Shown here piece after piece: positions 47,301-59,925 of a stretch of 64,000 nucleotides of DNA. Made by a program: the position numbers and the translations under genes. Numbering within the stretch: position 1 is the first letter of the stretch; every line of letters starts with the position of its first letter. The stretch is taken from assembly GCA_001662425.1 (NCBI GenBank), contig BDDC01000244.1, positions 18,203 through 82,202 on the forward strand, in the 5' to 3' direction. The stretch is from Chlamydomonas sphaeroides. Lineage: Eukaryota; Chlorophyta; Chlorophyceae; Chlamydomonadales; Chlamydomonadaceae. The notes under the pieces are model-generated. The model made no database searches and was not told where the DNA came from. It worked only from the letters and a program-made list of their open reading frames with translations.

Positions 47301-50300
47301 GGCCCACGCGCGCTCCAGGCCCCCCGGCTCCCACGCTGCCGCCTCCCGCTGCCCTCGCTCCAGGCTCTTTGTGTTCCCCTTCTGGTCGGGCAAGAGCATG
47401 GTCAAGTCCAAGCTGCACAGCCATTTCCCCGACATCCACAATGCGGTGCGCGAGCGCGCGCACGCGTGTGTGCCCACGGAGCGTGTGCCCACGGGGCTCG
47501 CGCGTCCATGGCACGACGGAGACCTGCTGCGTGCTTGGCCTCGTGACCCGCTGGCCGTCCTGCGAGCCGCTGCCACCGTCGTCACGCGAAGCCGCTGCCA
47601 TCATCGCCCTTTGGCCGCAGGCGGTCAAGATGGCCCGCGCCAGTCAGGACGCACAGGTGGGGCCGTACCAGGGGAGTATCGAAATAGCTTACTATCTCCG
47701 AGCCCAAGCCTGGGCACGGATCGCTGTCGGGGGCTGCCAGGGCAGGGCAAGGCCGGGCGCCGCAGGGGCCGGGTCCAGCGCCGCGGGAGTTTGCTGGTCT
47801 GTGGGCGCTAGGGTGGCGGCGAGCGCTGAAAGTCCCCGCGCGGCCGCGCCAGCCACTGCTGCGCGCGCCAGCTTCCCGCGACCCCACACCCGCACATCCA
47901 ACCATCCGCATCACACCACCACCAACATTGGCAGCGGCAGCCCATCAGTCGGGCGGGGTGCGCCGGCTATCCTCGACTTCGCCTGTGCCTCAATCGCCCA
48001 TGGCACGCATCGACGCATGGCGCTACGTAAGAGTGGGACGGCGCCGCGCACGCCCACGCGCAGGGCCATGCGCATAAGCTGGAGGACGGCGGGCGGCTGG
48101 CGGCGCTGCTGCTGGTGTCGCCGGACGCCCTGGCGACGCAGGTGGGGCGCCTTGGGTGGCTGCGAGGCCCGGGCTGCGTGGGAGGCGTGTGGGCGTGTGG
48201 GCGCTGGGAGGGCGGGGCGGGTTTGGCGTCTCCGGACGCCCGGGCTAGCCAGGTGGGGCTCGCGCTGCGCGAGGCATCCCCGGGCAGGGCTGCGCGAGGG
48301 CGGCCACACGCGTGCTCGGGCACGGGCCCTCTCTGCCAAGCAGCAGCCGCTGGGCGCCAGGCGGCGCAAGGGCCTGCGGTGGAGCACCCCGGCCCGGACC
48401 CCGACGCGCTCCCCGCGCCACCGCACCCCCTGGGACCCGCCTGGCCCCGGCCTGCCGCTCCCGCAGCACAAGAGCGACTTCGAGGGCGACGCCTACACGG
48501 TGAGAGCCGGGCCGGCCATGGTAGCTCACCCTAGTCGATAGCAGCCGACAGAGTCTATCGAGCGCAAGCCGAGCTGCCCGTGAGCGTGCACGTCGAGGAG
48601 CAGAGCTGCCCGGTAGCGACGGGGCTGCCGCGCAGAGCCAGCAGCCGCCACGCAGCAGCCGACAGGCACACGCCCAGGTTGCTGCGCGGCCCAGCGGCCC
48701 CGCCGGAGCGCCGCCACGTCCTGAGGGCCATGCGACCCGCCTGACGGTGCTCTGGTGATGACATGGGGGGCTGAAGGAGGCAGGGGCCGCGGCCGCTGGC
48801 GAGTACCGTCGTGGTGACCGTCGCATGCCGCACACGGCCACACACACACCGCGACCTCCGTGGCCCCCGCCGCCCCCACAGATGTTCTGCGAGGTTGGCC
48901 CTCCCGCCGGCGCCAACTACCACCCCACCCCCGACACCGAGCCCCGCCTGCTCACCTACGTGTGGCCCGCCGACGAAGGCGGTGCCGCCGCCGCCGCCGT
49001 CAGCCCCGCCGCCGCAGACCCCAGCGGCCGCAGCGGCCGCAGCGGCCGCGGCAACCTCGGCGCCGCCAGCGGGGCGCGCGGCGGCGGCGGCGCAGGCGCT
49101 GCGCCGGCGGCGGGGTGGCGCGAGGACTCGGAGGCCGGCTACGGGGCGGCTCAGCTGCTGAACGCGTTTCGCAACTGGTTTCTGCTGGTGCGTGACGCGT
49201 CGGAGCGGCCCTGGCTCTCACGGCCAAGGGCGACGGAGGGTTCAAGCAGCCGGCATGCACGGAGCCCTTGGGGCCTTTTCCGCGCATTGGCTGCACACAG
49301 AGCAGCCCTGCGCCGGTCCGTCCGCCAGCCTCGAGGTGCCTGCCGCAGTGGCGCCCCGGGTGGCGAGGGGGTGCGCGGACGGGACCCAGTGTGGGCTCTC
49401 CACTCCACTCCAGCGTACCCCATGCGCTCTGCAGCTCCCACCGGCAGCTGCGCACCTGCAGCGCAACTGCAGGCCGAGCATGGCGGCCCCTTGCGCCGCA
49501 CATCCTCACGCCCTACGCCATCAGCTCCACCATCGGCTGTCTGCTCACTGCGTCACGCCGCACCCCGCAGGACGACGACGGCGGCCTGGAGGCGTTCGTG
49601 GACGACAAGGGCACCCAGTGGCCCACCACCTCGGAGCTGGACTTGCTGAGCGATGCGGACACTGGCCGGCTGGCCGAGCCGTGGGACTTCGAGCCAGCCG
49701 ACAAGGGCTACGTGGCCTGCAGCCCGTGAGCCCCCGCTGCTGAGGACGAGGAGGCTGCTGCTTGCTACTGCTGCTAGCTACGGCTGTTTGCTGCTGTTGC
49801 CAGCTACTGCTGCTTGCTTCTGCTGCTTGCCACTGCTACTGCTGCTGGTATACACAATGATTCGGTTGTGACAATACCACAGCTGGGATGGCTTGCGTCG
49901 CGTGGGCGGTTTGGGTAGCTTGGGTGGCTCGGGCGAGTGGGGCTCAGCGTCGCGTTGGACGTAGGGCGGGCCGGGGCGTGTCTGCTGTGGAGGCAGGCCG
50001 CCCCGCCGCTCGCGTCTCCCTCTTGTCCCGGCTGGGATTGGGAGCGGGCTGGTGCACGGGTGCAGGCGCTGTCACGCCGCACACCGCTCACCGCTCGCCC
50101 TGACCCCTGGACGACCCCCTGTCCCCTGGACGACCCCCTGTCCCCTGGACGACCCCCTGTCCCCTGGACGACCCCCTGGCCCCCTGGCCCCCGCAGCGGC
50201 TTCAATCTGGGCAAGGCCATCGAGCCGCTCCGGATATGGGAGATGGTGCGACGGCTAAAAGCGCCTGGCGTGTTGGCTGTGGGCTGAGGTGCAGGAAGGA

Positions 50301-51798
50301 TGGCCTCTCGAGCCCGCTCCCGTCGCCGATCACATCCTCAAGGCCGCTGGCCCCATCGCTGGGGCTTTTCTCAGCACCCTGGCCACCCTCCCTCCGCAGC
50401 TGGTCACGGGCGACCCCGTCAAGCTGTACAGCCGGACCAAGGGCGACGCGGCGACGGCAGGCGGCGGCGGCGCAGCAGGGGGAGGCGGCCGCGGCGGCAT
50501 GCTGCAGCGCAGGGCCCACATCGCACACATCGTCGAGGTGCGGCCGCAGGGGGTGCGGAGTTGGGGAGGGGCGGGCGAGCCTGCTCTCACCGGGGCCGTT
50601 GTACGACAGCCGCCGGGCGCCAACTGCCAAGTGCCGGCCACCAACCGCCAACTGCCGCCTGCGCAGATGTTCTACACCACGGGCAGCGACTTTGCGAAGC
50701 AGGCGTTTGCCGTGACGCGGCCCTGGCGGCCGTCCTGGTCGCCCAAGGCCGGTGAGTGCTCTCTGGGGTGTTCGAGGCGAGGCGAGCACCCTGGCAGCCC
50801 ACCGCCACTCGGCTGCACACGCCACCGCTGCGGACCGCTACGCGCCCAGCCTTGTTGTCTCGCAGCCAAGCCGCCACACGCTTCGCGCACAGCCACAGCC
50901 ACCGTCACAGCCACAGTCACACATGCAAGCCGTACGCGCACGGCGACACATCCTGTTGCCAATATGTTACCTACGCGCCCTACGCTCCCACCGCAGGGCT
51001 GCGGTCCGAGGCCATGACGGACGTGGGCCCCGCCGCGCCGCGCGACAAGGTCGCCTCCCGCAGCGCCCGGCTCGCGGAGCAGAAGGCGCTGGCCGCGCGC
51101 TGGGAGGCGGTGCTGCCGCAGCGGTTGGCGGTGCCCGAGGGCGAGATGGTGGGGGTGGAGGGGGCGAGGGAGCGGGGCCCTAGAGGGATGAGCGCATGAG
51201 CCTCGTGCCGCAGCCGCTGCGCTTGCGCATGTGCCGCCTCTGGTGTCCTGAAGCCTAGCGTCCGGTAACCAGTCAATGGCTGGTCGCTGACGCAACGCGG
51301 CGTGCCACGGCGGCAGTCCGGGCTGGGGTTGTGGCACGCTGAAGGGGGCGGGGAAGGGTGGGTGCGCTGTGCGCTGTGGGGCACTGACCCCTGCCGGGTA
51401 ATAGCCGGCCGGAGCGGTGGCGCTACTCAGCCGCAACCCTGCGCGTCCGTTGCCCGCACACGGGCAACACGCGTGGCCCCTCCCCTTCCCTCCTGGCCCC
51501 CAGCCCAAGCCCACGTACGACACCAACCACTCCTTTGACACCATCTCAGTGGTCCTGGCAGTGCCAGGCGCCCCAGCCGCAGCCGCGGACGGCGGCGCGC
51601 AGGGCAAGGGCCGCGGCAAGGTGGCCAAGGTGGCCAAGGCCGCCGCCACGGCGCCGGCGGCCGCGGCGGCGGGTGCCGCCGTTGAGGCTGCAAAGGTGTC
51701 CAAGGTGCAATACCACTACCCCTCTTACTGGCCCACCGTCAGCTGCGTCATCGAGTGAGGCCGCCTGGGTTGGTCTGCATGCGTGCGTGCCAGGAAGG

Positions 51799-51843
<45 letters not shown>

Positions 51844-54800
51844 AGGGCCCGCGACAGAGCGCGCGCCGTCGTCGTGTGGCGGCAGCGCTGCGGCTGGAGC
51901 CCAGGGCTTCCTCGGGGGCAGCTTCTTTGGAGCTTCTCTTGGGCTGCCCCACGGTGCCTGTGCTGCAGAACAGCCGGGTGGGGCACCTCACATGCCACTT
52001 GCGAGGGGCGGCGTGAGCTACCTGAGTGCAGGTGCGCACCTATGGCCCAACGCGGCCGCCTGGCGCTGTGTGGCCCACGAGCGCTACCGCAGGCGGGAGG
52101 AGTCCGCGGGGCAGTGGCGGAAGGTGGCGGAGCTGCAGGCGGCGGACCCCCCCGGCAAGAACCACGACTACAGGTGCTGCCCCCGTGTGTGTGGTCCTGC
52201 GCGTAGCGGCAACGTCGCCCCGGTCTCGGCCGCGCTCCTGCCACCCCGTTGCTTGCTGCCAGGGCTGCGTGTGGCCCTCCGCCAGGTACCTTGGGACGAG
52301 ACGCGCCCGGTCCGCCGCCTGGCCTGGCCAAACAGCGCCCAGGGCCCCCTAACAGCGCCCAGCGCCCCCTACACCAGCGCCCCCCAAACAGCGCCCAGCG
52401 CCCCCACCACCAGGGCGTGCAAGCGCTGCAGCAGCCGCCCTGGTGCCTGGTGCCTGGTGCCTGGTGCCTGGTGCCTGGTGCCTGGTGCCTGGTGCCTGGT
52501 GCCTGGTGCCGAGCGCGGGCCGCGGCACCAGCCATGCCCGCGCGCGGCTGCACCCGCCACTGCCGGCTCCGCCTGCGCCCAGTCCGGCGCTCGGCGCTCA
52601 ACCCTGCGGCGGGCGCACTGACGCGCGGCTTGCTGTCCGGTCCGGCCGACCCTGCGCCTCTCAGCACCGTGCGACTTCCGAGGTGCCCCGCCCGGCCCGG
52701 CGCCGGCGGCAGTTCATCGGGCGATGTCCGACCCGGGAGTGGCCCACCTGTGCACGCCCACGAGCACTCGACAATGACGAATGCCTGGCCTGCCCCGGGT
52801 CATCTCACAGTCCGTGTCGGGCGCCGGTCACGTTCGCCCTACCCCGCCCCGGCCCCTGCAGGTACGGCTTCAAGGGCCTGGCAAATCACACCCGCGCCCC
52901 GGGCTGCTACCGGCTGCGCTTCGAGGCGGAGGAGGCGCTCAAGTGCCGCCTGCTGGGGCAGTCCCGGCTGCACGTGCCCTTCACGGTGGGCGAGCGAGCG
53001 AGGAGGGGAGCGTAAGGCCTGGCCCGGGCGCCCGTGCGTATGGCGGGCGGACTGCTGGCGGCCGGTGGCGGGGGGCTTTGGGCTGGGCTGCACACGGCCC
53101 GGTCGGCAGGAAGCAAGGCCGCTGGGCTCTGGGTCTGCGGGTTGCAGGGCCGCTGGGTCCTGATTATTCTGTGGGACTTGTCTCGCCAGCGGGTTGTGGC
53201 GACGGTGTGCAGACGTGTACCGGTACTGTCGGCCACGGCGGCCGGCCGGCCGCACGGCCCCCTGCCCCCAGGTCATGACCGGACAGCCCGCCGCGCTGCG
53301 CGCCTTCTTCGTGGCGCCCTCGGCTGCCGCCGCCGCCGCCGCCGCCGCCTCGCAGCCGGCCGCGTGGGGCGCGCCTCCCGTGGTGCGGCTGGGCGAGCCG
53401 CTGCCGGCGCTGGCGCTGCAGCTGCTGGACAAGGCCGGCCGCAAGGCAAGCGGGGGCCGGTGGGGGCGATGGGCCCGGAAGAGGGGAGGCAAACACACGG
53501 GGGCGGAAGGAAGGGCTAGGCTGCGCGACGCAGGCGCGTGTCGGGTCCTTCATGATCATGCAACTGGCCTAGCTTCCTCGGCACACTAACGCCCCAGCTC
53601 TGCCAACCCCTCGCGGCCCCCCAGGTGGCCTTCAGCGACGAGCAAGCCAAGCGGCTGCTGGCGCAGGCCTGGGGCCGCGACAAGGCCGCACCAGCGGCGG
53701 CAGGCACCGGCGGCTCTGCCAGCGCGGCTGCCGAGGCGCCGCCGCTGAGCCTGAGCGCCGAGGTGGTGGGCGGCGACCGGCTGTCCATTGAGATCCGGCG
53801 CCGTAAGGGCGCGGCGGGTGCGTGGCCGTGGCGAGGGCTGGCGGCCGGGAGCAAGGCGCGGCCGCTGGGGGGCCGGCAGGAGGCGGGAGGGGCGGGAGCG
53901 AGGCACATGGCCAGCCGGCAGCGGGCCGCTGGCGGGCCTGCTGCCGCAGCGCACCGCGGTGGGCCCTCATGAGCTGCACATTGGGCTCGGCAAGCCCAGC
54001 GCTGGGAGGAGGCGGGTGGCTCCGGGCACGAAAGGGCGGTGCGCCAGTGGGCAGTGCCCGCAGCACACTTGCGGTGTCAGCTAGCCCGGCCCCCCGGACG
54101 CCGCCGCTAGCGCCGCCGCGTCCCCCGTCCCCTACCTCGCCTCTCGCGAGGCCCGCCCCAAGCCCACCCAGTGCTGGGCCTTTGCAACCGCCGCACCCCT
54201 CCCTTTACCCACTACCCATTATTCGGCTCACTCGCGTGCATCCGCCACCGCGCCGCCTGCCGCAGGCGGCTCCGGCTCCAGCGGCAACGGCGTCACGCTG
54301 AGCGCCGACCGCCAGACGGTGCTGGTGGAGGGGCTGTACATCAAGCCGCTGGAGCTCAAGCAGAGCCAGGCCGGCACCAGGGACAAGGTGCGGCGCAGCT
54401 GCGGCGGGGGGCCCATGGCAGCGGGGGGCCCATGGCAGCGGGGGGGCCCATGGCGGCGGGGGTCCGGCTCCGCATGCAGCCACGAGGGGCATGGGCTGGG
54501 CTGGGCTGCCCCCGAGAGGGACGGTGCCGTGGCAGCAGGGCGCTGGTTGGCTGCGACTGCCTGCGCACACAAACCACTGCGCCCATTCGCCTGGCCCAAG
54601 AGGCAGAAGAGGGACAGGGCCGAGGTGGGGGCCAGGCGTCCTGCCCGCCCGTCGCACCCGTCTTGCATGCCTCGAGCCGGCCTCCTGACCCCCATCCGGT
54701 CGGCGCCCGCTGCCCCGCAGGCCTGCGTGTCCTCCGTCTCCCTGCGCCTGGGCGTGGGCCTGGCGCTTCAGCCGGGGCCCAAGGGACTGCGCCTGGCCAC

Positions 54801-57800
54801 GGCCGGGGGCGCGCCGGCCGCCGCAGGCGCCAGCGGCTCCTCCGCCGCGGCGGCCGCGGCGGCTCAGACCGAGTCGCCCACGCTGGTGCTGGCGAGCGGC
54901 CCTGCGGCGCGGCTGTGCGTTGAGAACGGCAACTGGTGCAACGCGGACTCGCCCGACAAGCCCATCGTGGTGGGTGGCGCACAGTGCGGGCGGGCAGTGA
55001 GAACCAAGTGCGCGGAGCAGGGTGGGAGTATGTGGTGTTCACTCGCGCATGGTGTCGAGGCCCCCATCCGTGCGAACACGCCCATCGTGGCGTGCGCCGC
55101 GAGCCCCAGTGGCGCATACCGGTGCCCAACCCAGCTTGCCTGCTTGCTGCCGATGACCGCCCGGTCGCTGCCCGCGCCTCCTCTGGCGCGCGTGACGCGG
55201 CGCAGCGTCGCGGCCGCTCAGCCGCGGGCGCGCCCTGGGGCATCCTGTGCTTGCCGCCGGTCCCTTGCAAGAGCGAGTGTCGCTCGCGCGCTCCGCCCCC
55301 TCACCCGAGCTGTGCCCACGCTCGCCCCCGTTGACTCACCTTGCCCTCCCTCCCTCGCTCCCTCGCTCCCTCCCTCCGCCGCAGCTGTCCAAGGGCGCCT
55401 ATCTAGACAACGACCTGGACCTGCGCATCGTGGACTCCAAGGGGAACCCCTTCCACCTCATCGGACGGGCGGCGGACAGGCCGCGCGTGGCGCTGCGCTG
55501 CTGCCGGCACCCGGGGCAGCAGGGCGCAGCGGCGGGCGGCAGCGGAGGCCCGGCGGCAGCGGGGCCGTCGCCGGTGGGTGCGGGCCGGGGTGGCACGCAG
55601 CAGCAGGGAACCGGCCAGACGGGCTTGGCTGGAACGGCGCCGTGCGCTCCGGAGCGGTGCCCTGAGCGTAGCGGTGCGGGTTGCGTCTGCTGGGTGCGCG
55701 TGGATGCGGCGTGGAGGCGCGGCCAGGGCTGCAACGAGGCGGGTGCGAGCAGTGCTGCTAGCCTCGAGCGTGCGCCTGCGTCACCTGCGTTGCCCCGTGC
55801 GGCCCCAAGCATTGCCCCGTGCGCTACGCTGCCCGCCCCCGCAGCTGATGGTCCGGCGGCACGACCGGCGCGGCGCGGCCGAGAAGCCGGCGCCCGTCCC
55901 AGTCCCCGCCCCTGGCCCGGGGGACAAGGCCGGCAGCAAGGCCGCGCCGGCCCCTGCCAAAGCGGGCGCGCGCAGCGACTATGTAGACGCCCAGGGTAAG
56001 GCGGCGCCGGTGCAGCGGCAGCGGGCGTCAGACAGCTGGGCACCTGCACCTGCATCTGCACCTGCACCTGCACCTGCACCTGCACCTGCACCTGCACCTG
56101 CACCTGCACCTGCACCTGCTCCTGCACCTGCACCTGCACCTGCACCTGCACCTGCACCTGCACCTGCACCTGCACCTGCACCTGCACCTGCTGCTCGGGA
56201 GGCGTCGCCGCGCTGCGCTGCGGGCTGCTACCGGGGCCGCCCACCGCAGCTCCCGCGCCTCGGTGGCCCCCTCGTTCTGCGGTGCCCGCACCTCACCAGC
56301 CCGCGCGCTGCCCGGCAGAGTACGTGTCGGACTCGTCCGGCAACCTGCTCACGCTGCGCGGCGTGGACGTCAAGGCCGTGGGCATGCCCGGCGAGCTGGC
56401 CTGCCTGACGCTCGAGCTGGTGGCGTCACCGGGCGCGGCCGGCCGGGCAGGCGCCGGCGGGCATGCGGGCGAGGCCGGCGGCGCAGGCGGCGGTGGCGGC
56501 GGCGGCGAGGGCGGACCCCGGTCCGTGTTGACTGCCTGGTTCAGGGTGCGCCAGGTGCGGCCGTGCGGGGTGCTGTGGGGTGTGGGGTGCCGTCGGGCTG
56601 TGGGGTGTGAGGCGATCAGGCTGTGGGTTGCTGTGCGGCCGTGCGGGGTGCTGTGGGGTGTGGGCTATCAGGCAGGGCTGGACCGTCAGGCTGAGTGCCA
56701 TCGCTCCACGCCGACGCCACGCCTCGTGTCCATGCCCCTCCGGTGCCCATGCCCCCGGCCTACACACCTGCCTTGACGGCACCGCGCCCTGCGCTGCGCA
56801 CCTGTCCCACCCCCGGGCCCGCAGGTGGTCCTGGGGGTGGAGGACACTAGCGGCCAGGAGGAGGAGGAGCAGCAGCCGGCCGCCGATGCCGAGGAGGCCG
56901 CGGACAGCCCCGCCCCGGCCACCGCGCCCGCCGCGCCCGGCCCCCAGGCGCCCCCGGGCCAGGCCGCCGTGGCGCAGGCGCTGCGGGAGTACGTGATTGA
57001 CGGCACGGCGCCCGCGCGGGCGATGCGGCGCAGGGCCCCGGGCGGTGGCCCTGCCAAGTTCACGTGGGCGGACCTCATGCAGCCCGCCAGCGACGACGAT
57101 GACGACGAGGAGGAGGGGCCGGGGCAGGGCGGGGCCGGCATGGAGGTGGACGGCGGCGGTGCGGGGCAGCGGCCCCGGGCGCGGAAGACGCTGCTCGACA
57201 CCATGCTGCAGGTGGGGGCCCGCCAGGGTGTGTGTGCTCCCCGGGTATTGACATGCCAAGTGGAGCAGAGCCCCACACGCGGCACAGCACGCCCCGCGGG
57301 TGCGTGCGTGGGCGCGTTGCGCAAAGCGGGAGCACGCATGCTGTGGGCAACGCAGCGCGCGGCGGGCGGGGTGACACCAGCACGGGCTTCCCGTTGGGCG
57401 GCGCCGGCGTGGGGTGGGGTCGGCCCGCATGCGCCTCACCGCGCGTGGTGGCTTGCCCTCACGGACCTCCGTCCCCGCTGCCTGCCCGCAACAGCGGCGG
57501 ATTGAGTACACCTGCCACGGCCCCTCGGAGCTCTTCCTGCGCCCCAGCGGCCTGCCGCTGCGCGACCGCGACGCCGCTCTGGCCGCGATCAACGCTGCGG
57601 TGCTGCAGGGCCGCCCCAGCGCCGCCAACGAGGCCACCACACACAGCGGCATCGTGTACGAGCAGGTGCGGTTGGGAAGCGGTTGGGAGCGGTTGGGAAG
57701 CGGTTGACTGGTTGCCGGCGGCGCATCCCGCCGCCGCATCCAAGCTCTGTCCGCCTGCCGCTCGCGCCTTGCTCGACGGGCCCCCTCTGGCACGTACCTG

Positions 57801-59836
57801 GGCTGCGTTTCCTCCTGCTCGCGCCCGCAGTGCCTGGTGCTGGCGCCCGGGCAGCGGCTGCTGGGCTGCGTGAAGCTGAGCATGGCGGATGTGGGGGACG
57901 ACGAGGTGGACGCCCTCATGGCGGCGGAGCTGCGGGTGCGCGGGGCAGGCGGGGCAGGGGGAAACGGGGCAAGGGGGCTGGGGTAGAGGGACAGGTGAGG
58001 GCGGGCGGGGCTGGGGTTGACAGCTGGAGACAGGCTGGCTGGTGGGGACGAGACGCGCTGGACCCCTGCAACCATGGCCGTGGCCGTCACCTGCTCGCAG
58101 CCAACGGTGCCCGCACCCCCGGTCCCCGGCTTCCGGCCCGCGCCCCCGGTCCCCGGCACCTGCGCCCCCTACCCGTTATCTGACTGCGACGCGCCCCTCG
58201 CTGTCGTGCCGCCGCCCGTACCCGCAGGCCTTCGTGGGCCCCCGCGACGCCTACCGCGGCGGGGTGCAGCACCTGCACAAGGGCCGCGCCTACCTGCGCG
58301 ACCTCACCTTTACGCCCGCGGACTTCTGCGGCCCCGCCCGCACCGCCGCGGTGCACATTCGCGACGCGGGGACAGGCGGGGGCGCGGAGGCCGGCCGGCG
58401 AGCGCCGGCGGGCGCGGCCGAGGCCTTCTGCTACGGCACCTTTTACGTCCGCCAGGTGAGGCCGCGCGGGCGGTTGGGGGGAGGTGCATGCGGGGTTAGG
58501 CTGGGCAGCGGCCAGCGGCCGCACGCCCAACGGGCTGCTGCTGCTGGCATGAGCGGCCACGCCGTGCCCGTATTCGAGACGAGCCCCCACCAAGCCCCCA
58601 CCGAGCCCCCACCGCTGCGCCTGCCTCCTCCGCCGCCGCCTGCCCACCTGCCTGCCTGCCTGCCTGCCGGCCCAGGAGCCGCACCCCGCCGCGCTGCGCC
58701 TGGCGCCGCTGAGCTGCCGCGACGGCCCGCCGCTGGCCGGCCGCCACGGGCTGACGCCCTGGCCGCCGCAGCCCTCGGGCCAGCCGCCGGCTCGCCTGCC
58801 GCTGGGCGCCGCGGGGGTGGCGGCGCAGGGCGCGCTGCAGGCGCCGCCCGAGGGCGAGGCCCCGGCCGGCTGCCCGCAGCTGCTGCAGCTGCTGCCTGAG
58901 GGCCCCCGTGAGGGGGAGGCGCCCGTGGATGCGTCGGTGCTGCTGGCGCAGGGCTGGGCGCTGGCGGAGGGGCTGCCAGCCACGTCAGGTAGGAAGGCGG
59001 GCGGCCGGGTGCGCTGTGGGCGCGCCAGCCCTGGATCCGTGTGCGTGGCTTCGGAGCGGCAGCGCGGGTTGCGGCAACGTCGTTGCGATGTGGATCAGTC
59101 CCGGGCTCCCGGCCCCTCTCCTCCCTACTCCCCCAGGCGGCCTGCTGGTGTTGCCGCTGCTGCTGCTGGACGCCCTCGGCCTCCCGCTGCCCCTGCCGCG
59201 GCCGCTGGCGCAGCTGCTGGCCCGCCGGCTGACCGCCTGGCTGCAGCCGCAGACCGACATGCAGAGCGCGACAGCCGCCGCCGCCGCCCTCACGGCCGCC
59301 GCGACGCCGGAGGCCGCCGCCGCCGCCCGCCGCAGGGCGCTGGCGGCGGCGAGGGGCGGCGGCGCGGTGCCGTGCGGGCCGCTGAGCTGGGAGTGGCCGG
59401 CGGAGGAGGCGCCGGCGGAGGGCAGGCCGTCCAGGGCCGCCGGGCTGCCGCCGCCGCCGCCGCTGCCGGTCTGCTACTTGCGGCTGCGCCTGCCGCAGCT
59501 GTCGGGCGCCTCGGCCGCCACGCTGGCGCTGCTGCTAGAAGAGCCGGATGCCGCCGCCGCCGCCGCCGCGGGGTCGCGCTGTGCTCGCGGCGGCGCCGGC
59601 CTGGCTGACGGCGATGAGGAGGCGGACGGGGAGGAGCCGCAGGAGGCGGCGGAGGACGAGGACGAGGGCGCGGCGGCGGCGGCGGCCGAGCTGTACGCGG
59701 GCCTGCAGCTGGGCCTGGGTCTGGCGCTGGAGCTGCGGGGCGGGCCGCTGGCGGAGGGCGGCTACCATGTCGCTGTGCAGCAGCCGGCGGCGGGCGTGCA
59801 GGTGGGGAGGCGTTCGTGCGGGCCCCTGTGTTGTGG

Positions 59837-59925
<89 letters not shown>

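Noticed and set aside
56041..56190. Possible CRISPR array
   Set aside because: Units are directly adjacent hexamers without spacers, in a eukaryotic intron.
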